Positions 1 through 5,054 of a stretch of 5,054 nucleotides of DNA are shown here, piece after piece. The notes under the pieces are model-generated. The model saw only the letters and a program-made list of their open reading frames with translations, was not told where the DNA came from and did not search any database. How positions within the stretch are numbered: position 1 is the stretch's first letter; each line of letters starts with the position of its first letter. Where the stretch lies: assembly GCA_005883255.1 (NCBI GenBank), contig VAXS01000071.1:1-5054 (forward strand). The letters are read 5' to 3'. The translations under genes were made by a program, and so were the position numbers. The DNA is from Actinomycetota bacterium. GTDB lineage: Bacteria > Actinomycetota > Thermoleophilia > Solirubrobacterales > Solirubrobacteraceae.

Positions 1-1
1 C

Positions 2-25
2 CTGGAGGTTCTGCGCCGCCTCCAG
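2..25. repeat. short inverted repeat (7-bp stem), function unknown
   Basis: CTGGAGG at 2-8 is the reverse complement of CCTCCAG at 19-25, giving a perfect 7-bp stem with a 10-base loop. No T-tract follows on either strand within view, so it is not a standard intrinsic terminator. It could be a weak terminator-like hairpin or part of a neighbouring feature cut by the window edge. In such GC-rich DNA a 7-bp stem can also occur by chance. Confidence 0.25.
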
Positions 26-54
26 CCCGCACGTCAGCCGCCCGCGCCCACCGG

Positions 55-130
55 GCTGGCGCTAGCCGTAGCCGTTCCGCGTGGCCGAAACTCGTCTGTG
101 GTGCGCTGCCGCTCGTGCTGGCGCTAGCCG
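55..130. repeat. 14-bp direct repeat pair flanking the PBP stop codon
   Basis: GCTGGCGCTAGCCG occurs exactly at 55-68 and again at 117-130, 62 bases apart. Each copy contains the palindrome GCTAGC. The second copy overlaps the PBP stop codon (TAG on the minus strand, 124-126); the first also reads TAG on both strands. The copies may mark a small duplication at the gene end. No protein-coding gene between them is convincing. The function is unknown and the repeat could be incidental. Confidence 0.4.
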
Positions 131-2613
131 GTGGGGGCGACGGACCCGCCGCCCGCGCCGGTGCCGCCCGTCGAGCCGCCGCCACCACCGGTCGAGCCGC
201 CCCCGCCGCCCGAGCCGCCTCCACCGCCGCCCGAGCCACCGCCGCCGCCGGAGCCGCCTCCACCCGAGCCGCTGGGGGCCGACCCGCTGGAGCTCGTCGA
301 GCCACCACCGCCGCCCGCGCCCGCGCCGGCGCCGCTGCCGCTCCCACCACCGCCGGACCCACCGTTCGCGCTCCCGCCCGAGCCCGAGCCGCCCGCGTCG
401 CTCGCGGACTGGTCCGGCGGCGTGTACGTCTTGCCCTCGGCCGCCGCCTGGGCCGCCAGCCGGTCGTTGATGATCGTGTCGGCGGAGACCATGAAGTCGT
501 GCCAGATCTCGGCGGGAAAGGACCCGCCGACGACCGGCGAGCCGCCGAAGTCGTACTTCATCGGCTTGAGGCTGTCGGGGTAGCCCACCCACACCGCGAC
601 GGTCCAGCGCTGGTTGAAGCCCACGAACCAGGCGTCGCCGTAGTTCTCGGTGGTCCCGGTCTTGCCGGCCGCGAACCCGCCGGTCGCCGCCGCCTTGCCG
701 GTCCCGCAGCACACCACGCCCTTGAGAAGCTCCGTCTCGGTGCCGGCGAGCTTGTTCGACACCGCCTTGATCTTGATCGTGCGGTTCGTGATCGTCCGGT
801 GCGCCAGCGGGTCCTCCACCGAGGTGATTCCCACCGGCCCCTGCTCGGTGGCGCCCAGCGACCCCGTGACCTTCTTCCCTCCGTCGGCCAGGGTCTCGTA
901 GGCGTGGGCCATGTCCAGCGGCGTCACGCCCTGCTTGAGCCCGCCCAAGGTGACCGCCGGGTTGGTCGACACGGGCGTCCGGATCCCCATCTCGCGCGCG
1001 ATCCGGGCGATCCGCCCGGTCCCGACCTTGATCCCGACCTCGGCGAACACCGAGTTGTCGGAGTTGGCGGTGGCGTCGGCCAGGCTGCGCGAGCCCACGT
1101 AGTCGCCCTCGAAGTTGTTGACCACGAACTTCTCCTTGCCCCCGCTGCCGGGCACCGGGAAGATCTTCCGCTGGGAGGTCCAGACCGAGTCGGGGCTGAT
1201 CCCCTCCCGCAGCGCGGCGGCCAGCACGAAGGCCTTGAACGCCGAGCCGGGCTGCCGCTGCCCCTGGGTGGCGAGGTTGAACGGCGACTGGTTGTAGTCC
1301 TTGCCCGGCCGGCCGCCGATCATCGCCCGCACCTCGCCGGTCTGGTTGTCGATCACCACCAGGGAGGCGCCGGGCCCGTTGGGATCGGAGAGGTGGTTGG
1401 AGACCGCCTGCTGGGCCGCCTGCTGGAGGTCGAGGTCGAGCGTGGTGTGCACCTTGAGACCGCCGGAGAACGCCTTGGTGGCCCCGAACCGGTCCACCAC
1501 CTGGGACTGGACCCAGGACGTGAAGTACGGCGCCTTGGAGTCGACGCTCGGGAGCTGGATCGTCGCCGAGGTGGGGAGCGCCTGCGTGATCGACTGGTAG
1601 TAGTCGCTGCGGTCGATGTAGCCCTGCTGCCGCATCTTGAGCAGCACCTCGTCGCGGCGCTTGCGGGAGGCCACGGGATGGGCCACCGGGTCCCAGGCGG
1701 CGGGCGAGGCGATCATCCCGGCCAGCTGCGCCGACTCCGCCGGGCTGAGCAGCGACGCGCAAGTGGGCTGGCCCTCCTGGCCGCAGCCCGGATGGTTGAA
1801 GCCGAAGTACACCCGCGCCGCCGACTCCACCCCGTAAGCCCCGTTCCCGAAGTAGATCGAGTTCAGGTACTCGGTAAGGATCTTGTCCTTGCTCCACTTA
1901 CGCGTCAGGTGGTAGGCCAGCGCGGCCTCGCGGAGCTTCTCGAAGATCGTGCGCTTGCGCTGGGTGGCGAGCGCGTTCTTGACGAACTGCTGGGGAATGG
2001 TCGAGGCGCCCTGCACGGCCTTGCGCCGGGTGACGTCCGCGAACAGGGCGCGGGCGATGCCCTTCGGGTCGATCCCGTTGTGCTCGTAGAAGCGCTGGTC
2101 CTCGATGGCGATCGTCGCGTGCTGCATGGCCGGCGAGATCTGGGTGTTGCTGACCAGGATGCGGTTGCGGTTCCCGGTGAGGACGGCCAGTTGCCGGCCG
2201 GTGTCGTCCAGCAGGACGGAGTTGCGCGAGTTCTTGTACTCCTGGCGGTTCTCGAGGCTGGGCAGGTCCTGGGCGACCGCCATCATCATCCCGAAGACCG
2301 TGGAGACGACGGCCAGCGCGGCCAGGCCGGCCAGGATCAGCGCGATCCGCAGCTTGTAGACCCGCGGGCGGGGCGGGCGACCGTCGCCGTCGCCCAGCGC
2401 CACCGGCGGCTCGCTGGGAGGCGCGCCGCCGTGCCCGTTTCCCCCGCCGCGAGTGGGGCGGGGGACCCGCGGCTCCCGCTCCCGCGTACGCCGGGGCGCG
2501 GGTGGAGGCAGCGTCTGGACCTGGTCCTGGTCCAGCTCGGAGTATGTGGGCTCGTCGCTCAACGCGGTCGCGGGGCGCGACAGTGGGACAGGGGCCACGG
2601 CGTCCCGTGGCAC
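124..2613 (-). CDS. ponA: class A penicillin-binding protein (bifunctional peptidoglycan glycosyltransferase/transpeptidase)
   Basis: This 829-residue protein polymerises lipid II into glycan strands and cross-links the stem peptides outside the membrane. In order it has a Pro/Arg-rich cytoplasmic region (1-87), one membrane segment (about 90-113), a GT51 glycosyltransferase domain (about 130-310) and a transpeptidase domain (about 413-705). GT51 signatures are EDQRFYEHNGID at 171-182 with the likely catalytic Glu171, GASTIPQQ at 202-209, and KLREAALA at 227-234 with the likely second Glu229. Transpeptidase motifs are SAFK (nucleophile Ser457, Lys460), SDN (518-520) and KTGTT (651-655). A Gly/Ser tail fills 741-825. 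No PASTA domains are seen. The start is GTG at 2613, with an in-frame TAG 16 codons upstream. No clear Shine-Dalgarno is present, so GTG at 2598 (Val6) is an alternative. The gene is divergent from tyrS. The symbol is by family; the exact paralogue is unknown. Confidence 0.96.
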   Translation of the reverse strand: MPRDAVAPVPLSRPATALSDEPTYSELDQDQVQTLPPPAPRRTREREPRVPRPTRGGGNGHGGAPPSEPPVALGDGDGRPPRPRVYKLRIALILAGLAALAVVSTVFGMMMAVAQDLPSLENRQEYKNSRNSVLLDDTGRQLAVLTGNRNRILVSNTQISPAMQHATIAIEDQRFYEHNGIDPKGIARALFADVTRRKAVQGASTIPQQFVKNALATQRKRTIFEKLREAALAYHLTRKWSKDKILTEYLNSIYFGNGAYGVESAARVYFGFNHPGCGQEGQPTCASLLSPAESAQLAGMIASPAAWDPVAHPVASRKRRDEVLLKMRQQGYIDRSDYYQSITQALPTSATIQLPSVDSKAPYFTSWVQSQVVDRFGATKAFSGGLKVHTTLDLDLQQAAQQAVSNHLSDPNGPGASLVVIDNQTGEVRAMIGGRPGKDYNQSPFNLATQGQRQPGSAFKAFVLAAALREGISPDSVWTSQRKIFPVPGSGGKEKFVVNNFEGDYVGSRSLADATANSDNSVFAEVGIKVGTGRIARIAREMGIRTPVSTNPAVTLGGLKQGVTPLDMAHAYETLADGGKKVTGSLGATEQGPVGITSVEDPLAHRTITNRTIKIKAVSNKLAGTETELLKGVVCCGTGKAAATGGFAAGKTGTTENYGDAWFVGFNQRWTVAVWVGYPDSLKPMKYDFGGSPVVGGSFPAEIWHDFMVSADTIINDRLAAQAAAEGKTYTPPDQSASDAGGSGSGGSANGGSGGGGSGSGAGAGAGGGGGSTSSSGSAPSGSGGGGSGGGGGSGGGGGGSGGGGGSTGGGGGSTGGTGAGGGSVAPTG
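142..393 (-). repeat. Gly/Ser-rich low-complexity C-terminal tail of the PBP, with S-G5/6 repeats
   Basis: Residues 741-824 of the penicillin-binding protein are almost only Gly and Ser with some Ala and Thr. From residue 781 to 816 (bases 166-273) the pattern becomes a run of imperfect units of one Ser, or Ser-Thr, followed by four to six Gly, about 6-7 residues (18-21 bases) each. On the DNA this appears as degenerate GCC/CCG-rich tandem repeats. It lies after the transpeptidase domain, outside the membrane, and is probably disordered. Many actinobacterial class A PBPs have low-complexity C-terminal tails, often Pro-rich; a nearly pure Gly/Ser tail is the less usual form. Copy number may vary between strains or be misassembled. 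Confidence 0.85.
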
Positions 2614-2655
2614 GCAAGATGGAGCCCCGGCGCAAGGGCCCCAACGAGGGGCGAG

Positions 2656-2661
2656 AGTCTA
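2656..2661 (-). promoter_or_regulatory. candidate -10 element for the PBP gene
   Basis: The minus strand reads TAGACT here, fitting the TAnnnT core of a vegetative -10 hexamer. It lies about 43 bases upstream of the PBP GTG at 2613, leaving a leader of roughly 35 bases. No convincing -35 hexamer is found at the expected distance, which falls inside the start of tyrS. It overlaps the candidate tyrS -10 on the other strand. This is assigned on pattern only. Confidence 0.3.
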
Positions 2662-2665
2662 GCAT
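2660..2665 (+). promoter_or_regulatory. candidate -10 element for tyrS, possibly giving a leaderless mRNA
   Basis: The plus strand reads TAGCAT (TAnnnT core), ending 9 bases before the tyrS ATG at 2675. A transcript would begin within a few bases of the start codon. This agrees with the absence of any Shine-Dalgarno sequence in the 5-12 bases before the ATG; the GAGGGG at 2646-2651 is too far away. Leaderless mRNAs with an -10 this close to the start are common in Actinobacteria. No -35 hexamer is recognisable. Confidence 0.35.
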
Positions 2666-2674
2666 TGGCCTCCG

Positions 2675-3874
2675 ATGCCGCCCCCCGGTCCCGACCCCGC
2701 CGAGCAGGCCGCGGAGCTGACCCGGGGAGCGGAGGAGTGCCTGCCCGAGGGGGCCCTGGAGGAGCGGCTGGTTCTGGCCGCCCGGGAGGGGCGTCCCCTG
2801 CGCGTGAAGCTGGGCATCGACCCCACGGCGCCGGACATCCACCTGGGCCACGTGGTGGTCCTGGACCGCCTCCGGGCCTTCCAGGACGCGGGACACGTGG
2901 TGATCCTCATCATCGGGGACTACACCGCGCGCGTGGGCGACCCCAGCGGGCGCTCGAGCACGCGCCCGGTGCTCAGCGGCGAGGAGATCGACCGCAACGC
3001 CGCCACCTTCCAGGACCAGGCGACTCGCGTCCTGGACCCCGACCCGAGCCGCCTGGAGGTGCGCCGCAACAGCGAGTGGCTGGACATGCCCGCGGAGGAC
3101 CTGTTCCGGCTGGCCCGCACCGCCACCCTGGCGCAGATGCTGGAGCGCGACGACTTCGCGGGCCGCTACGAGCGCGGGGAGCCGATCTCGGTGCTCGAGC
3201 TGCTCTACCCGCTGCTGCAGGGCTACGACTCGGTGGCGGTCCGCGCCGACGTGGAGCTCGGCGGCACCGACCAGACCTTCAACCTCCTGCTGGGCCGCGA
3301 CGTCCAGCGTCACTACGGGCAGCCCGAGCAGGTGGCGCTGACGCTGCCGATCCTGCCCGGGATCGACGGCGAGCGGCGGATGTCCAAGACGCTGGACAAC
3401 TACATCGGGATCACCGAGCCGCCGGAGGAGATCTACGGCAAGACGATGCGGGTCCCCGACTCGGCGCTCGACACCTGGTACCGGCTGCTCACGGGCGCTC
3501 CGCCGCCTCCCGACCAGCCGCCCCGCGACGCCAAGCGGCTGCTGGCTCGCGAGCTGGTCGAACGCTTCCACGACCCCGATGCCGCCGCCCGCGCCGAGGC
3601 GCACTTCGACCGGCTGTTCGTGGAGCGAGGCGCGCCCGAGGACGTGGAGGAGGCCACCTTCGAGCCGGCCGACGGGACCGTCCACGTGCCGGCGGTCCTC
3701 GAGGCCCTGTTCGGCCTGTCGCGCTCCGAGGGCCGGCGGCTGCTGGCCCAGGGCGGCGTGCGGGTGGACGGCGAGCCGCTGGGGGCCGACGACCAGGACC
3801 TGCCGGCGGAGCGCCTGGACGGCGCGCTCCTGCAGGTGGGCAAGCGGCGCTTCCGGCGGATGCGGCGGGCCTGA
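2675..3874 (+). CDS. tyrS: tyrosyl-tRNA synthetase, Thermus-like type with C-terminal S4 domain
   Basis: This 399-residue class I aminoacyl-tRNA synthetase charges tRNA-Tyr with tyrosine in the cytoplasm. The Rossmann catalytic core carries KLGIDPTAPDIHLGH at 45-59, containing the HIGH-type motif HLGH (56-59). It also has GDPSGR (88-93), the tyrosine pocket segment YPLLQGYDSV (178-187) and GGTDQTFNLL (196-205). The KMSKS loop reads RMSKT (235-239). The C-terminal RNA-binding S4 domain covers about 337-396. From memory of the family, the motif spelling (IIGD, TARVGDPSGR, LDNYIGITEPPE) matches the Thermus-type clade better than the E. coli or Mycobacterium TyrS type. The start at ATG 2675 gives the expected N-terminal helix before the core and fits a leaderless or very short leader. 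A yjbQ-like gene follows after 6 bases, probably co-transcribed, and the rRNA operon lies beyond it. Confidence 0.97.
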   Translation: MPPPGPDPAEQAAELTRGAEECLPEGALEERLVLAAREGRPLRVKLGIDPTAPDIHLGHVVVLDRLRAFQDAGHVVILIIGDYTARVGDPSGRSSTRPVLSGEEIDRNAATFQDQATRVLDPDPSRLEVRRNSEWLDMPAEDLFRLARTATLAQMLERDDFAGRYERGEPISVLELLYPLLQGYDSVAVRADVELGGTDQTFNLLLGRDVQRHYGQPEQVALTLPILPGIDGERRMSKTLDNYIGITEPPEEIYGKTMRVPDSALDTWYRLLTGAPPPPDQPPRDAKRLLARELVERFHDPDAAARAEAHFDRLFVERGAPEDVEEATFEPADGTVHVPAVLEALFGLSRSEGRRLLAQGGVRVDGEPLGADDQDLPAERLDGALLQVGKRRFRRMRRA

Positions 3875-3880
3875 GGCGCG

Positions 3881-4297
3881 GTGCCGGTCCACAGCGGGCT
3901 GCTCCGGCTGGCCACCGAGGGCGACGGGCAGATCGTCGACCTCACATCGGGCGTGGCCAGCGTGGTCCGCCAGTCCGGGGCCCGGGAGGGCGTGGCCACC
4001 GTGTTCGCGGTGGGATCGACGCTGGCGGTCACCACCATGGAGTACGAGCCGGGCGGGGTCCAGGATCTGACCCGGGCGCTCGAGCGGCTGCTGCCCGCGG
4101 AGGGCGACTACGCCCACAACCGGCTCAACCACGACACGAATTCCCACGCCCACCAGCGGGCGTCGATCGTCGGGCCCTCCGAGTCGATACCGGTGGTGGG
4201 AGGCGAGCTGGCGCTGGGGACCTGGCAACAGGTGGTCCTGCTGGACTTCGACGACCGCCCGCGGCAGCGCAGCGTCCACGTCCACGTCATCTCCTGA
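3881..4297 (+). CDS. yjbQ: YjbQ/UPF0047 family protein (secondary thiamine-phosphate synthase-like)
   Basis: This 138-residue single-domain protein has the usual length of the family, which forms trimers. Some members, including E. coli YjbQ, have a side activity making thiamine phosphate, but the physiological role is poorly known. Visible family features are the N-terminal strand with IVDLT (18-22), EGVATVFAVGST (36-47), EYEPG (54-58), LTRALERLLP (63-72), NSHAHQRAS with His89 and His91 (87-95), LGTWQQ (112-117) and LDFD (121-124). The common family motif PHTTA is replaced by VGSTL (44-48), and a segment NHDTNSH is present before the conserved His, placing it in a variant subfamily. The GTG start follows the tyrS stop by 6 bases; GAGG at 3873-3876, overlapping that stop, is a weak Shine-Dalgarno. 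It probably depends on the tyrS promoter. Confidence 0.88.
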   Translation: MPVHSGLLRLATEGDGQIVDLTSGVASVVRQSGAREGVATVFAVGSTLAVTTMEYEPGGVQDLTRALERLLPAEGDYAHNRLNHDTNSHAHQRASIVGPSESIPVVGGELALGTWQQVVLLDFDDRPRQRSVHVHVIS

Positions 4298-4298
4298 G

Positions 4299-4312
4299 GC
4301 CGGCCCTCCGGC
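4299..4312 (+). other. GC-rich hairpin between yjbQ stop and the rRNA promoter
   Basis: GCCGG at 4299-4303 pairs with CCGGC at 4308-4312 around the loop CCCT. It begins two bases after the yjbQ stop codon and ends just before the TATACT element, so it sits in the rRNA promoter spacer. There is no following T-tract. It might attenuate read-through from tyrS-yjbQ into the rRNA operon, but that is inference from position only. Confidence 0.35.
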
Positions 4313-4314
4313 GC

Positions 4315-4320
4315 TATACT
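4315..4320 (+). promoter_or_regulatory. -10 element of the rRNA operon promoter
   Basis: TATACT matches the vegetative -10 consensus at five of six bases and stands out in GC-rich surroundings. It is 18 bases after the yjbQ stop and about 294 bases before mature 16S. Transcription would start near 4327. The -35 is poor: with a 17-base spacer the hexamer is TCCTGA, overlapping the yjbQ stop codon. A weak -35 suggests help from an activator such as CarD/RbpA-type factors, known at actinobacterial rRNA promoters, but this is inference. Confidence 0.65.
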
Positions 4321-4367
4321 CGTGGGCCCGCTCGGGAGCCCCGCGGGCTATCCGGGCGCGCGTTGCT

Positions 4368-4386
4368 GGGGAGGAGTCCCCTCCCC
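4368..4386 (+). other. leader hairpin upstream of boxA (boxB-like position)
   Basis: GGGGAGG at 4368-4374 pairs perfectly with CCTCCCC at 4380-4386 around the loop AGTCC. The flanks CGCGC (4357-4361) and GCGCG (4392-4396) can extend it as an outer stem. It lies 12 bases before boxA, the place of boxB in classical rRNA leaders. No T-tract follows, so it is unlikely to be a terminator. Confidence 0.6.
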
Positions 4387-4398
4387 GAGAGGCGCGAC

Positions 4399-4412
4399 GG
4401 TCTTTGAAAACT
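4399..4412 (+). promoter_or_regulatory. boxA antitermination element of the rRNA leader
   Basis: GGTCTTTGAAAACT closely matches the boxA of Gram-positive rRNA leaders (TTCTTTGAAAACT type) and resembles the E. coli form GCTCTTTAACA. boxA RNA binds the NusB-S10 heterodimer and recruits the rRNA antitermination complex, which prevents Rho-dependent termination in the untranslated rRNA transcript. The following bases CGACAG fit the conserved continuation seen in actinobacterial leaders. It lies about 200 bases before 16S, downstream of a strong hairpin. Confidence 0.85.
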
Positions 4413-4421
4413 CGACAGCAG

Positions 4422-4458
4422 CACACCCGAGCATCGACTCGTTCGATGCCTCGGTGTG
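4422..4458 (+). other. long imperfect hairpin in pre-16S leader
   Basis: CACACC-C-GAG-CATCGA (4422-4437) pairs with TCGATG-C-CTC-GGTGTG (4443-4458) around the loop CTCGT. This makes about 15 base pairs with one single-base bulge on each side. It starts ten bases after boxA. The 3' arm includes GGTGTGT, which faintly resembles the boxC seen after boxA in some leaders. It is a likely folding or processing element of the precursor. Confidence 0.65.
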
Positions 4459-4469
4459 TCCGAGCCCGA

Positions 4470-4503
4470 CCTCGAGGCGATCCGCTTGCGGAGCGCCGCG
4501 AGG
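4470..4503 (+). other. three-segment hairpin with A/G mismatches in pre-16S leader
   Basis: CCTCG (4470-4474) pairs with CGAGG (4499-4503), GGCG (4476-4479) with CGCC (4494-4497), and TCCG (4481-4484) with CGGA (4489-4492), closing the loop CTTG. The segments are separated by two symmetric A/G oppositions, A4475/G4498 and A4480/G4493. Thirteen Watson-Crick pairs in register make this unlikely to be chance, even in GC-rich DNA. Confidence 0.6.
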
Positions 4504-4547
4504 CATACATCATTCCCGTCTGCGCTCCGGGTCGCCCTCTGTGTACG

Positions 4548-4569
4548 GGCGGCCCCTCGTGAGGGCGCC
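4548..4569 (+). other. GC-rich hairpin in pre-16S leader
   Basis: GGCG (4548-4551) pairs with CGCC (4566-4569) and CCCT (4554-4557) with AGGG (4562-4565), leaving the loop CGTG and a two-base bulge (GC, 4552-4553) on the 5' arm. It is the first of three hairpins packed immediately before mature 16S. It may instead open to pair with downstream spacer sequence in the processing stem. Confidence 0.5.
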
Positions 4570-4571
4570 GA

Positions 4572-4608
4572 CGACTCTCTGAGTCGCGCGTGGCTTCGGC
4601 CGCACGCG
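4572..4608 (+). other. two adjacent hairpins just before mature 16S, one with a TTCG tetraloop
   Basis: CGACTC (4572-4577) pairs with GAGTCG (4581-4586) around TCT. Next to it CGCGT (4587-4591) pairs with ACGCG (4604-4608), with inner GGC/GCC closing a TTCG tetraloop at 4595-4598 and a two-base bulge on the 3' arm. The c(UUCG)g loop is exceptionally stable in RNA. Both end within about six bases of the expected mature 5' end of 16S, so they could guide 5' maturation or compete with the long-range RNase III stem. Confidence 0.55.
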
Positions 4609-4613
4609 GCCAC

Positions 4614-5054
<441 letters not shown>

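Larger units (their letters stand above)
4327..4613 (+). other. transcribed 5' leader of the rRNA operon (pre-16S)
   Basis: This stretch between the TATACT promoter and mature 16S contains no gene I can support. It holds a boxA antitermination site and a series of stable hairpins listed separately. Its 3' part should pair with sequence downstream of 16S to form the long RNase III processing stem, but the partner lies outside the window. A slightly AT-richer patch sits at 4504-4516. No tRNA or coding signal is seen; the short open frames here lack ribosome binding sites and run into 16S or the leader hairpins. Confidence 0.8.

Noticed and set aside
2..127. Possible end of a plus-strand gene entering the window and stopping at 127
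   Set aside because: The short Arg/Pro/Ala-rich frame shows no motif, and two frames are open here by composition alone; there is not enough sequence to support it.
142..290. CRISPR-like or minisatellite array suggested by the repeated GCC/CCG blocks
   Set aside because: Units are uneven, there are no spacers, and the repeats keep the PBP reading frame as Ser/Gly codons.
131..583. Pro/Glu-rich plus-strand frame resembling a PPE-like or extensin-like protein
   Set aside because: It is the exact antisense of the Gly/Ser tail of the PBP; GGx/TCx codons read backwards give Pro and Glu.
62..1897. Minus-strand frame of 611 codons overlapping the PBP
   Set aside because: It is a shifted frame of the PBP gene; fragments of PBP codons read out of frame explain it.
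4368..4386. Intrinsic terminator for tyrS-yjbQ
   Set aside because: The hairpin lies after the rRNA promoter, has no T-tract, and is followed at once by boxA; a leader structure is the better reading.
115..4407. Plus-strand open frame of about 1430 codons running across the PBP, tyrS and yjbQ regions
   Set aside because: It is antisense to the PBP and out of frame with tyrS and yjbQ. Its product is Arg/Ala/Gly/Pro-rich without any motif, as expected where GC-rich third positions remove stop codons.

Overview
This is a very GC-rich window with the end of a ribosomal RNA operon promoter region and the first third of a 16S rRNA gene. The 16S sequence, the codon use and the boxA-type leader all fit a high-GC, Gram-positive-like bacterium. 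A deep-branching actinobacterial (Actinomycetota) lineage is the best reading, probably outside the well-studied Streptomyces/Mycobacterium groups, because the tyrosyl-tRNA synthetase is of the Thermus-like type and the 16S carries unusual paired substitutions. I cannot assign a class from 441 bases of 16S by eye.

Layout: bases 1-123 hold no gene I can support, only a 14-base direct repeat and a small inverted repeat. A class A penicillin-binding protein (bifunctional peptidoglycan glycosyltransferase/transpeptidase) occupies 124-2613 on the minus strand and ends in a long Gly/Ser tail. A 61-base divergent intergenic region (2614-2674) carries two back-to-back candidate -10 elements. On the plus strand tyrS (2675-3874) is followed six bases later by a YjbQ/UPF0047-family gene (3881-4297), probably as a two-gene operon. 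Directly after it lie a TATACT promoter element, a roughly 290-base and highly structured rRNA leader with a boxA antitermination site, and the 5' part of 16S rRNA (about 4614 to the window end).

Together these are housekeeping functions: cell-wall synthesis on one side, and translation (tRNA charging and rRNA) plus a small thiamine-phosphate-synthase-like enzyme on the other. I see no mobile element, CRISPR array, tRNA, toxin-antitoxin pair or defence gene. I found no undescribed multi-gene system. The points most worth a second look are the non-canonical active-site region of the YjbQ protein, the extracytoplasmic cysteine pairs and Gly/Ser tail of the PBP, the shared divergent promoter core, and the hairpin series in the rRNA leader.
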